This document shows positions 21,530 to 32,929 of a stretch of 64,000 bases of DNA, one piece after another. How positions within the stretch are numbered: position 1 is the stretch's first letter; each line of letters begins with the position of its first letter. Both the position numbers and the translations under genes were made by a program. The stretch lies in NCBI GenBank assembly GCA_947095585.1, contig OX352762.1, forward strand, positions 119,194,930-119,258,929, read 5' to 3'. This DNA comes from Nephrocerus scutellatus. Its lineage: Eukaryota; Arthropoda; Insecta; Diptera; Pipunculidae. A model generated the notes under the pieces. The model was not told where the DNA came from. It made no database searches and was given only the letters and a program-made list of their open reading frames with translations.

Positions 21530-22400
21530 CCCAAAAATACACAATAAAAGCCCTCAAAACACCCAAAAAGACCCATAAAAGACCCTCAAAGTCCTTTAAA
21601 AGACCTCCCAAAAGACTGGCAAAACTTATCTAAAAGATAAATACCCCCAATAAAAAAAGGAAAAGGAAATCAAAAAAATCCCAAAAGATCTTTAAAAATA
21701 CATCCTAAACATCCCCAAAACACTCCAAATCATCATAATTATATTAGGCTCTACAACCGGTGTCCGGTTCTGGCCTTACGCAAAATATCTTTCCACCAGT
21801 CCCGATTTCGAGCTGATGTCATTTAGTTTGGCAAAATGAATAAGGTGAAGTTTGAAATAAAGAAACACCCATAAAAAAATACGGAAGAAGTCTGAAACCC
21901 TAAACTCTGGGCGTCCTGGTCTTCACTATCCTTCCAGCCTAGAATTGGCTGGCCTCGCTGTCATGTTCCATAAATCCTGCCACAAGTGACTTTCCGAACA
22001 CTCTAATAAACTCCCAAAAGATTCTCTTAAGACCCCCTCCAAAGTACTCCTTAAAAACCCAAAAACATTACCAAAAGATCCTTAAAAGACTCACAAAAGA
22101 TCCCAAAAACACTGCCAAATAATACCACTAAAATATCCTCAAAACACTCACAAAATTCCTCTCAAATCACTCTCAAAAGACTCCCAAGAGACCACCAAAA
22201 GACCCCCAACACACTTTCAAAGGACCCAAAATACCCCAAAAAGACCACCAAAAAGACCACCAAAAAGACCCCAAAAACCTTTCAAAAGATTCCCAAAAGA
22301 CCCTCTAAAGACGCCCAAAGTACCACCAAAATACCATCCCTCTCCCAAAAAGAAACCCAACAAGATACCCTCAAAAGACTCAAAAAGTGCAACCAAGATG
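21530..22400 (+). repeat. Degenerate CCAAAAGA-type simple-sequence tract
   Basis: For about 870 bases the + strand is a degenerate run of 'cccaaaagac', 'ctcaaaacac' and 'caaaaagacc' units. It has a strong A/C bias and few T. It is broken once by the RTE-A 3' end at about 21745-22005. The long open frames over it are produced by the biased composition and are not genes. Confidence 0.7.
21745..22005 (-). mobile_element. RTE-A LINE 3' end
   Basis: Matches 41625-41830 over 'ggctctacaaccggtgtccgg', 'ccagtcccgatttcgagctgatgtca' in part, and 'ggctggcctcgctgtcatgttccataaatcc'. This is the antisense of the RTE-A C-terminus. An unrelated stretch of about 80 bases divides the match. It is inserted within the CCAAAAGA tract. 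Confidence 0.7.
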
Positions 22401-24185
22401 TTGAAAAGCGTTAAGTGGTTTGTGTACTGAATATTTGGTTGATCAGCACTACGTAGCAGACATCATCATATCGCACTTTCGTAATGCTTTTAATTTCACC
22501 CTCTACTAAACACGTTTTTGTCAAAAAATTCAACAGAACTTAATTATGAAAGTCCGATTCTACCTGGGTTTGTAACACGATGAATGAAGTAACAACTCAC
22601 AACGTAATACAAGGAAATGCACTTTTTTCAAAAAGATTGAAAGTTTTTACAGTACAATTAGAATGAAACCAAACTTTTTTAAAAGGCTCTCCTACAAACG
22701 ATTGTATTTTTCGGTATTGCAATCACCTTTCAATCAAACCACCAACTACAAAGTAACTGACTTTTCACTTTGACTTCGTATTTTCGCCAAATTTGCTTTG
22801 GTCGAAGAAATTTCTGTATTTTAAAAAAAGCGAAAAACATGTTTTGATCTCTCGCTCTAGTGAATTTTCAGCAACTGAAGTACAGGACATTCAAATCACA
22901 GACTGTCACACAGAGGTAAATGGAGAAAGAAATCATCATCCACTTACATTTATTATAAACACTCCTAGAATCTAGAAAATAAGAAACTGTTATTTTTTAC
23001 TCAGCTGACTTTGTCATGTTACACTCATACAATAAATTATGTCTTAGACAGAAAACAACAGGAGAATGGGTAAAGAAAACTGAAAGCCAAAACTTCAAAT
23101 CAAATTTTCAAAAAAAACAAAAAAAAATCAAAATGTCCGAATTCTCGGAAAAAGGTTATTACATTACATTTCAAAGAGAAAATAATACGGTTTTTTTTAA
23201 CAAAATTGGAAAGCTCGAAAAAAAATGTGTACGCACATCAGTGCAAAAAAAAAATAGGAAATAGTCCCATAAACGGATTGGTATTTTTTTTTTAACAAAA
23301 TATTTCTGTAAATATTTTTGTACTAAAAATTTATTTATGAAATTGTACTTAAATTATATTATATACATAAATTTACAAAAGAAAAATCAACAATTAAAAA
23401 TATTATACATACATACTAAATGTAAGTAACAAGAAGCTAGTAAGTTTATTATAAAAACGAAAGTGAATGAATCAAAACAACCACGTGACGACATTCAAAT
23501 CAAATTCAAAAAAAAAACGAAAATTAATAAAAAGAGTAAAATAATGAAAGGATAAATTGTTTTTGTTGATAATTTCGTTTTGTAGGTTTTGACCCTGAAA
23601 GGAATTGGCTAATACGTTCAACGGTGTTGCAGTCTTGCATTTAATGATTTTGGGAGTGTAAGTTTGTTTTGCTAAAATATAAATGTGTTACAGATATTCC
23701 GGCAATGGAACGCAAAGTTGTCTATTACAGAAAATCTGTGACTGAAAGAGTGATTGAAATTATAGAGTAAATGCCACACACCACAGATCACTGTCATGAT
23801 TTGGCACATTAGAATTCCTATGAATAAGGGATGACCGGATTAGTTCGAATAAAATATTTGGACAGACAGATTATATTATTGGCCTTTTATGTACAATTTT
23901 TATTAGTTGTGTAGTGTTCTTTTTACTGTAGGGAAATGGATACTATATTGTCTGTATGTCAATGATGCCTGAAAGCTCTCATACAAATTGTCCAACAAAA
24001 GATAATGTAGATGGAAAGGACAGCCATATCGACGAAGAGAATGGCAAACAACTGTAAAGCGAATAATATTTCTATTGTTACTAATAATTTGCGTCTTAAT
24101 AATTGAACGACACAAGTCTATGGGATATTTGGAGTGCAGGAAATGCACAAAATATGTAAAATATAAGTACATCTTCTTAGTTAAA
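22401..24185. other. No gene recognised
   Basis: Very AT-rich sequence with homopolymer A/T runs. Open frames at 22793-22975, 23016-23264 and 23903-24172 have no recognisable features. Confidence 0.4.
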
Positions 24186-24189
24186 GGTG

Positions 24190-24835
24190 CACTAGCTGAG
24201 TGCCCGGCGTTGTCTGATTAAAAAATATTAATTTGACGTTCATCCTTAACATTCACTCGTCGACCCCCGCAAACCTTAAAAAAACACACCAAACACTGCA
24301 AACACCCTCAAAACATAGGCCCAACCACTAGGAATGTCGTACCATGACTATTCACCTCAGCGACCCCAAAAATTATGGAATAGATACTATTATAAGACAC
24401 CCCCACTCCACCATTCATCAACTCACTCCCCCTATGGATGGCTTACAATCACAATTTTCATCTGAAAATTCGCGACCGCGAAAACTATGGAATTGACACT
24501 AATATCAATGAACACCCCAAGAGGTGTCTTACCACCACTATTCATCTAAGCGGCCCTCGGCAATAACACCCGTTCACCAAGCACCAATCTATCCATTACT
24601 ATATTCATCATGGCGTTCCCAAAAACTATGGTTTCGCATTAGTGTTGGAAGCAACTCCATCCCAGCCCAAAAAAATTTGTTACCGCCCACCACCGATGTT
24701 GGATTTCAGTTTGTAAGCAATATTTTTATCAAGTTTGGTTGAAATTGGTTCAGTCGTTCTCGAGTTAGATTGTCACAAACCCACATATATATAAATATAT
24801 ATAGATAAATTCTCTATTTTATATATTAACATTAT
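24190..24835 (+). repeat. Short non-autonomous interspersed repeat
   Basis: Begins 'ctagctgagtgcccggcgtt' and ends 'ttggttgaaattggttcagtcgttctcgag', followed by an AT tail. This start and 'ggttcag-cgtt' ending are typical of a widespread arthropod short-repeat type. The internal sequence is A/C-rich with repeated 'ccactattcatc' pieces. Non-coding. Confidence 0.5.
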
Positions 24836-24839
24836 AAAG

Positions 24840-25595
24840 TTCACGGCCTTACAAAAATAATTGACTGGGAAGTTTAAGAAAAGCTTTTATTTCTTCTAAA
24901 AAATGCAATTTCTTTCTCTGGTTACTAACGTAGTTATACCGGTTAAAAAAAAAGTTCCTCAAGAGTTTAAAAAATACGCTTACTGCAGTTACCATTGCAT
25001 GATTTTTATGTTGGGGAACAAACGAAAGTCACACAGAGCGAGGTAAGTCAAATAGATAGGATGGGACAGTAAATTCTTAAGGATTTCAACTACGATTTAA
25101 CGACTTGTGTTGTCGTGCTTTCTTCCATTATTTTCTTCCTTCGATCCATTCTTCTCCACTCTCTTGATTGCTGTTTGATCTTAGAGGTAAATTGGTGAAC
25201 CCATATCTCATCTGTCGTCCCAAATCTAGCCAAAGACAGTGAGGATGGATCAGTCGATTAGGTTTTTATTTAATTGTATGCAGCTCGAAAACTTATAGTC
25301 AAACACTCATAGTCAAAATAATACAAAAAACCAACCAGAAGCAAATGATAACGACGCTAACTGCAAGTTTGCAAAGCACCCGATGTCGGTATGTGTTCCG
25401 TGACTTACCAGTAAGAACCCTCTGTATAATGTAGGCACGGATTCGAATCTGTTCAGTGTTTTTATTTAAAAAAAGAAAATTGCATAGTAACAAGGGCGCA
25501 AATCTCACTCAGTGTGTTTTTTTTTTCAATTTTGCAATTTTTAAATTTTTTAACACTCTCGATTTAGTGCAATTTCACAGAGTCACCCTGTATAT
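24840..25595. other. No gene recognised
   Basis: AT-rich sequence with no recognisable family. Confidence 0.35.
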
Positions 25596-25599
25596 AGCT

Positions 25600-26480
25600 T
25601 CAGGGACATAACTCTGCTATGCAACACTGAGGAGTACCACAAGCAATACAAATTCACCGGAGGAGTAACACATGGCTCGGTACTTGGACCGCTACGTAAT
25701 GTATGTGGAATGCTTTTCCAAGATCTGTTTTCCACATCACTACAATTCACAATCATTGAAAACATATGCTCCTATACATCTCTTCTTTGTCTTTATGCCC
25801 ACGGCGCACTACCATCAAGCATATACTTTTACGCGTGCGCAAATAAAAAAAAATACGTCATTCTCACAATTTGTCGGATATGCCGATGACATCGCTATAA
25901 TGGTAGTTCCTAAGACGCTCGTGGAGGTACCACAAAAATGTGTCGAAATAATCCGGGATGCCAAAGATTAGCTGCTAAAACCGGGTTAGTACTAGTGCTA
26001 CAAAAGCGAAGCTGTATTGATAAGTAGCAGAAAAAAATATTGACAATCCGAGTCGGCGGATATAACATCACATCGAGCAAACATATAAAATATCTTGGAG
26101 TCCTGCTCAAGCTCAATTTGAAAGAGCATATCAGATATACCAGTAAAAAAAGCATCGCGTGCAGGGACTGCTCTTGCGAGAATTTTTCCGGCAAAAAAAT
26201 AGCAAGGGACAATATACATGAAAGGACCGTACACACTGGCGGCGCTCATAATATGTTGTGCATTATGGACGGTCTCCACCGATGCAGCAGGAGTCATATC
26301 TGGTAGGATTCCAGTTGATACCATGGCAATAGAAGCTGCGGCAGTGAGACCCCTCACTAAACATCAATCAAGTGGCGGTCAGTGTACAAGATAATATAAT
26401 ATACGAAATCGTAGACAAATGGAGTGGCAGCGTAGCATCTACAAAAGCCCGGTGGACACATTATCTTAGGGGTTTATTAG
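25600..26480 (+). mobile_element. R1-clade LINE reverse transcriptase relic
   Basis: The + strand reads FTGGVTHGSVLGPLRNVCG (the GVPQGSVLGP region), then after an extra stretch of about 120 bases QFVGYADDIAIMVVPKTLVE, with the intact YADD box. Next come a region with KSEAVLIS(SRKK), the VGGYNITSSKHIKYLGVLL thumb motif and a decayed C-terminal part to about 26480. FADDIAL-V-KTLEEVE, K-EAVLISSRK and IKYLGV are R1/TRAS-type signatures. Several frameshifts. The inserted 120 bases (about 25735-25855) may be a small insertion. Confidence 0.75.
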
Positions 26481-26489
26481 GCTAATGAA

Positions 26490-29340
26490 GAAATAAACCT
26501 GTCCTTCGAAGAAATGCCTTAATTGGTGGTACCGCAGAGAGTAATTAAGCCAGCACCCAGCACATAGGTTTTAGTCAGTAATTATCTGAAAATCTCGCAC
26601 TCTTTTAAGAAATTCCACAAAAAGAATTAAAAAAGTGACTAGCTACCAGTAGAATCTGCAGCAATACAATTTTTGAAATGCTATTATTTTAATAAAAAAA
26701 AACATATTCCAAGGCATAACGGTTTCATCCAAGCGAAACCCACTTGTTTGAATTTATAACAGATACGTGTGTTTCGCTGTTGCGATTTTTTTTTAACTCT
26801 CCCTAACTTAAATTCCTTTAAAAATGGCAATTGTGAGTTTGAAAATATTTTGTTAAAACTATAGTTTTACAATTTAGCTATTTTTCGAAAATATAACTTA
26901 ACAAATTAAAAAAAAACAAATATCCGAGTTATGTTTACTTAATTACATCTGAAACCTTGTGCATTTTGTTAATAATGTGCAACATTAGAGAAGCCATTAA
27001 CGTTGAAACATTTTAATAGGTACTTTCATTATTAACGCCGTCTAGCTGCGAAATCCGCCATTTACCGTACCATAATTAAATTCGGTTGAATGATTTCTAA
27101 TGGGCGAACCGAGGCTATACCTCTACACATATAGATTTATAGATTTCGAATAGAACGATAATAGATAAGCTTATGGCGTTTATTGAGTCGATTTAATGAA
27201 AATTACGGTTTGGTATTAAAACAGAAATGTTCATCAATTTAATGTACTGTAGCAGTATCTGTGTGATGACATTCGTATTAAGTTTTCGATATAGATAATA
27301 TGAAATGATGAGAAAACTGGAAACAATATTAGTTTTTCCATTTAAAGTCACACACGCACAAAACACGACATGCTCTCATTGCCAGAGTAAATTCCAATAT
27401 GGACTAATAGCTTATCATGATTGTTACTGTATTTGGCAAATTTATAATTTACGCTTATAAGCTACATTAAATTGGCCTATAAATTTAAGTACTTAACCGT
27501 ACTTAATATAAATCAAATATTGAACTCTGACAACCGAATTTCCACCGCATAATTGTTTTTCATTATGTTTAGTATTCTAAGAGCAAAATAGTACTTGTTA
27601 CCTTTTAATCTCGCCGTTTAGACGATGAGTTTTTTGGCCGATTTTTGTGTTATATGATGCTTGAACATTCCGCATGTGAATCAAGTTAATTAGTGATTTT
27701 ACCAAAAATAAACAATAGTACTTTATATATGGGCTATAGAATACGCGGGAATCGGATGCTTTATCATCTAAAAATAATGCCCTTAATCCGTTTAATAGTT
27801 CCACGGAAAACAAGGAGCAGCGCAATTTTTTCTTTTGTTTAATTCCACCGCATTAATCTTTGGTTATCTGTTTCCACAACTTGACGATTAACAAAACTCC
27901 AACAATACTTCCTTTTGTTTCCTGAGAAGTACATGTACCGATGCACTTGTAAGCGATAATTTCTTCACACAGAATGACTAGAGCGATTACAAAAGCTCAA
28001 ACTCAGACGTAAGCTAAGGTAGGAAGAAATGCTTTTTCAGCACAACAACATTCAGCGACAACAGACAAAATGCATTTCAACCATTTTTGCTAAGCACTTG
28101 GGTCAACAAAAACCACAGAAACATAACAAAAAAGAAACCATTTATCTCTATTTATGTACATATCTATGCATCACTGCTGGCGGAGAACATCGTTAAACGC
28201 CTCCAGTTTGACGTCGCCATCATCATCATTAGAACATCAAAATGGATACACCGCATGAACACACAACAATAGATATTCACGATCCTTGCTTGCCTTCGCA
28301 TATTTTTCGTAAAATAATCCTCAGAAAAAGTCTTTTCTAAAATTGCGCGACGTAGTTCTTCTTCTATCCGACACAAAGTTGCATGCTCAGACGACTAAAT
28401 TGGGATCGTCGTCTTAAAAGGAAAGACTTCAGACAAAACCCAGTACTTAATTTTTTGTTTTTATTTCAGATATGAATAACCGAATGTTCTTTCAATATAC
28501 TCTTACTATATAACATATAAGGAGGAACGTTTTGTATGCGCAGCGATTATCATGAGAGTTGATAAACCCCTGAAAATCTTTTAATATGTCTAAGGGGCAT
28601 ATACTAAGGAGTTTAATGGCTTTCTTAATGGAGCAATGGAGGAGATTTCTTTTCATATGAAGAGAAGGCGAAGTGCATTTTGTGCACAGTAGGAGCGAAT
28701 GTCTGTTTATTAAGTGCGTCATCGGATAAAAGGGTCATAAATTGCAACAGAAGATGAAGATTTTTCTCCAGAAACAGAAGATTAAATTTCAGTGCTCATT
28801 TGGAAGCGAGTTTGTGTCAAAGTAGGTACTCGAAGAATAACGCGCGTTATGAGTGAAGTTTTGCAGTAATGACTTTTGTCAAAACAAAGAAAAACCGAGA
28901 ACTTTCAAGCGCTTTCCAATAGTGTAAATACAGCAATCAGTATCAACAATTCGCAATGAAGAGATTAGAAATAGGGCTGGAAATGCAATATTCACAAACC
29001 GACCCAAAAACAATCGGAAGCACATACACCACATTTTCGCAAAACGAATTAATTAAAACAAGAAATGTAAAAAACCTGAGCTTTATGATATTGGAGCGAA
29101 ACATAAAACGAAACAATTTTCCGACAGAACTTTCCCCAAATTTTTTTTTAAACTTTGTGAGGAACAAAATTCCAAGAATTAAATTTCGTCCACCCAAAAG
29201 ACTTCTACATATTTTTGTTCTTGAGAACACCCTTCATTAGTATTCATTGAACACACATTTAAAATTTACTGAAAAAAATGCTGATCGTGAACCAAGTATG
29301 AGAACGTAGAGTGCAGACAATTAGGACAGAGTAGGACAAA
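26490..29340. other. No gene recognised
   Basis: AT-rich sequence. Several open frames of 60-95 codons occur (27598-27825, 28164-28376, 28492-28722, 28943-29240) on both strands, none with a family motif or flanking splice signals I trust. Confidence 0.4.
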
Positions 29341-29344
29341 AAAC

Positions 29345-29690
29345 ACAGAATGCTTCAGAAATGGTGGTGATGGACTGGTCCAAGTGCGATCAAACCTCCA
29401 CGTGGTGGCCGCTGGTAATTTTCCTCCAGTACAGGAAAAGCGAAATGATCTGGCTAGTCCCTTCAAAGTAAGGTTGGCGCGGGGCCAATAACCTCGCCCA
29501 TAAAATACCATATTACGGAACACCAAATCAGCCTCGGATAAACTGAAGAAGGAAATACGGCAACGAAAACAGCTAAACGATTTAAGAGTTTTCTCATGGA
29601 ACGTACGCTCACTGTATATAGCTCGAGCTGCACAGCAGCTGGCCGATACCCTGTCTAAATATAACGCTGACATAACAGCACATAGTGCAA
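29345..29690 (+). mobile_element. RTE-A LINE 5' end: 5' UTR and start of endonuclease
   Basis: Nucleotide match to 45570-45885: 'aagtgcgatcaaacctcc', 'tagtcccttcaaagtaaggttggcgcg', 'aaatcagcctcgga'. It then runs into the endonuclease start LRVFSWNVRSLYIARAAQQ and LADTLSKYNADITA, the usual first APE-type motif (SWNVR). The copy stops soon after. The long minus-strand open frame over it is a shadow. Confidence 0.75.
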
Positions 29691-29818
29691 GTACACCCAC
29701 TTCACAACATTCACTCTTTGTGTTAAAACACAACGTCATACATTTCCGTGTTCAAAGCACTCCGCTGTCGACGAACAGAACCTCCCGTTCACAAATTACA
29801 CACACAATTTCTACTTAC

Positions 29819-30050
29819 TACGCACCGCTAAACACTTGGCTACGTTCTGCACAACGCTATGACCTACGAATCGCTAAACGCTTTGCTTTGTTTTTCATAT
29901 CGCTGCGAACTATACACCGCTAAGCAACTTATTGCGTTCAGCACGTCACTATGATGTACTCATAGCTACCCGCTTTGCTATGCTCTATAAATCGCTAAGA
30001 AATACGCACCGCTCAACGCTTTCTATAATATACATCTACGCCATATGATT
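29819..30050 (+). repeat. Tandem repeat of about 92 bp, 2.4 copies
   Basis: Starts 'tacgcaccgctaa' at 29819, 'tacaccgctaagc' at 29913 and 'tacgcaccgctca' at 30003. The unit also carries 'gttctgcac-acg-tatga' and 'cgctttgct-tg' then 'atcgct'. Diverged units; no coding frame. Spacing 94 and 90 bases. Confidence 0.65.
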
Positions 30051-31705
30051 CGATACGACGCCAGGCATCGTTTTGCAACACCCGATCTAATTAAGTTTGC
30101 CAAACATTGTATAGCTAATAAAAAAAACCAAATTGAAGAATAATACATCGGAATTTCTGAGAGCCTTAAAGAAACAAATTTTCATTGTACTCACCCGATA
30201 GTATCGAACGCTGGCCAAACTGAGTATTACTCGAGCCGGGAGGGAACTCCGTTATAACTTATTTCTCCCAAAAGAGTAACATACATGAAACTAAACAAAA
30301 TTTGCTGCAAGGCAATAACACTCCATGGAATGCTTCATACAATCAACTTGGTTGGTTCTGATTCATTTGAAACTTTATCAGCAATTCTATTCTTGTGGAT
30401 TAATTAAGTCAAGTGTTGATATTTACATACATATATGATGTATGTAGACATAGATTATACAAGTAGTTGAAGGATATCTTCTACACATATCAATCCGATA
30501 ACGAATCGAAAGATTTCGACTAATTGCCTTTTACCCCCTATTTTGGAACTAGAAAGCCGATATACTCGTTTATCATCAACGCTACCTGACCGATTAAATT
30601 CAATTCCTATTGGCAAACAGTTTTGTATATCACACTTAAAAAAAACCTGAGAAAGATGTTATCAAAGAGAAAATTATTCATAGCTTCTCCAACCTGTCCA
30701 CCAAGGAGTTAAGATACCAATAAAGCTGTAGAGTATATGATTTAAGCATTAAAACCCTAAATCCTAAACCACCACAAAGCTTATCGTCTAACTTACCTTA
30801 CCAATTGCTATCCAAATAAAAGCAAATAGACCAGGTCAGACCAGCATCATAACCAAAATATTTTTGGAAAATGAGACTGTTCAACCATCAGAATTGATGA
30901 TAAAAATAACTACCTACCAGAAAAAAATTGAGTTGAAAATATCATAAATAACATCCCACTCCATACATTTTTCTGGTATAGAGAAAAATTAAAAACAAAC
31001 ACAGTAACTAGAGCAGGATTATTTGGACTCACTTTTGCGAATGTCCCTAGGAAAATCTTCAACAGTCTTCCAGGCAGAATGAATAGCAATAAAAGTCTTT
31101 ACCTTAAAAAGTATCAGAAGAATGTACAGAATCTATATGTTCTTCCACCTAATACACTACTAGCCCTAAATGGCCCAGGCCAGAATACAAACTGTTCATA
31201 TACGACGCCTTCACCTCAAAAAGAGTTAAAATATACCTAGAGGCTCCCCAGTTCTCTGGCTGAAGGTCAGACCGATTGACTTAGTGGCATTCAGAAAGGA
31301 ACCGACCAATCACTTAATGTGGTAATCTGGAATGCACAAAAGATCTAAGGTCGCAGTGTACAAGGCTCCGTAACCCACCATCAATAATTATAATAATAAT
31401 AAACTTATCGTCTTGTTGACTTTTTCCTAATGACAACTTTTTTCAAACTGCTGACATCCGGAAACCATGCGACAGTACGCGGAGAGCTATAAGGCTTACT
31501 ACCTACGGGCTTCCCAGATAGCACAAGTGTCTATTATCTAGTGCGGTAGATATATATTTCGTCGAATGTTGCCAATGACTTTGTGTATGATATTAATGAT
31601 CAAGTTAAGTGATGCCTTATAGTTTTTTTAATTTTGATTGTCAATGTCAACTAAATATTACAAAATAGTATTTTAGCAGAAGCCTCTTCGCTAATTCGAA
31701 TTAGA
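30051..31705. other. No gene recognised; possible LINE 3' tail
   Basis: AT-rich sequence. Near 31251-31402 a stretch ending '(aat)n' (31384-31402) looks like a degraded LINE 3' end, but I cannot name the family. Confidence 0.35.
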
Positions 31706-31711
31706 TGTCAT

Positions 31712-31805
31712 GATCACCGGAGCCTAACGAGCTTAACTCTCTTCACGATGTCGACTTCTTGACCTTATTATTATAAACCAGCAGCTTGGATATTATGTTA
31801 ATATT
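31712..31805 (-). mobile_element. RTE-A LINE fragment
   Basis: Antisense match to two non-adjacent parts of RTE-A: 'gagcttaa-tctcttcacgatgtcgac' and 'aaaccagcagcttggat-ttatg'. An internal deletion joins them. Confidence 0.55.
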
Positions 31806-32109
31806 CATATTTTTCCTGCACTTCATAAATTGTGTAGTGTAATGCGGGCTCTTTGGATATTATCTACTGAAAAGTCTTATATGGAGCGAATGAAAAATCA
31901 AGTCTTTTATTGTTTCTGATCAAAAATGTGGAGCAGCCACACTTGTGCCAATTTTTATGCAAACAGAAATCGGACACTTTAGACAGCGACTCATTGGAGA
32001 TCCTCAAAATAGTACGTTATGCTGAATTGACGATACAGTATTCACATGTAGATGCAGTACACTACTCCACCGGAAAGACATCTGATCCATATTCTTTTTA
32101 TGTTGATTT

Positions 32110-32510
32110 GGTGATTTGGTTGGTCTGCTAACTTCGTCTATGCTTGGTAATGCAGTATAGTATGGTTGTCGGTTTTTGACGGAAGCTCCAGCTTATCAGT
32201 TAGTTGAAAATTTATCAACCCATGAAAATGCTCTTTACCTCGCTCCAAGATGCATTTGAGATCGGCAATAAGATTACCCTTTTTGTCTTTGTAGTATATT
32301 TATAATACGTCAAGCCGCGGATATGTTGGAAGAATTACCGCGTCTGGTGCGATCCTCGCTCTCTGTACTGTTCGAGTGTACGGACGGGATTTCCCTTCCA
32401 GGATGATTTCTTCAGTAAACTATTTTTCATATCATCTTCTTGGCTTGGCCGGCCTCGCTGTCGTGTTCCATAAATCCTTCCGCAAAGCACTTTCCGAGCA
32501 GGTTCCTCTG
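32110..32510 (-). mobile_element. RTE-A LINE fragments (linker and 3' end)
   Basis: 32120-32410 matches 37485-37765 (the endonuclease-RT linker; 'ttcgtctatgcttgg', 'tgagatcggc', 'ctctctgtactgttc'). It is followed by the RTE-A 3' end piece 'ggccggcctcgctgtcgtgttccataaatcc' at about 32448-32480. The whole RT region between them is missing. Confidence 0.65.
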
Positions 32511-32609
32511 TATGGCTTTGTTGGCTTTCTATTTCTGATTCAAAGATTTTCTCTTTTTTATCACCTATATCGTGAAAGTTTATGAGGCTTATGTTTTTAA
32601 TCCGTGGTC

Positions 32610-32735
32610 GTCGTTGTTCCTCAGTGTATCCGAGGCTGATTTTAGGTTCCGTAATAAGGTTTTTATTATTGGCCTGCGGCTATCAAAAACAATAGCGGAC
32701 CGAAAATGGAACCTTGAGGTACACAAGTTTTTACT
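32610..32735 (-). mobile_element. Mosaic of RTE-A 5' UTR piece and jockey-like RT motif
   Basis: 'ccgaggctgattttaggttccgtaat' is antisense to the RTE-A 5' UTR seen at 29540 and 45730. Directly after it, the minus strand encodes VPQGSIFGPLLFL, the RT palm motif of jockey/CR1-group LINEs. Two unrelated LINE pieces are joined within about 120 bases. Confidence 0.5.
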
Positions 32736-32929
32736 AGAATCTGAAAACTGCAAGAACTATTAGTCTTAACTTTTTGCCGCCTATTTACTTAGTAACTCTT
32801 AAACCACTGTAATTACAGATCTCGAAATTCAATACTCTCAACTGCATTTACAAGAAGATATTCATTTACCAACCCAATTTTCTTTTAGAACTTTCATCTA
32901 TGTTGAGGTATTTGATCGATTAAAAATGT

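Noticed and set aside
21294..21633. Overlapping open frames on both strands with PKKTHKRPSKSFKRPPKR
   Set aside because: Produced by the biased CCAAAAGA tract, which has few stop codons. Not a gene.
29266..29739. 157-codon minus-strand open frame, the longest after those of RTE-A
   Set aside because: It overlaps the RTE-A 5' UTR and endonuclease start on the other strand. The same antisense peptide (RANLTLKGLARSF) recurs at 45524-45724, which explains it as a shadow.
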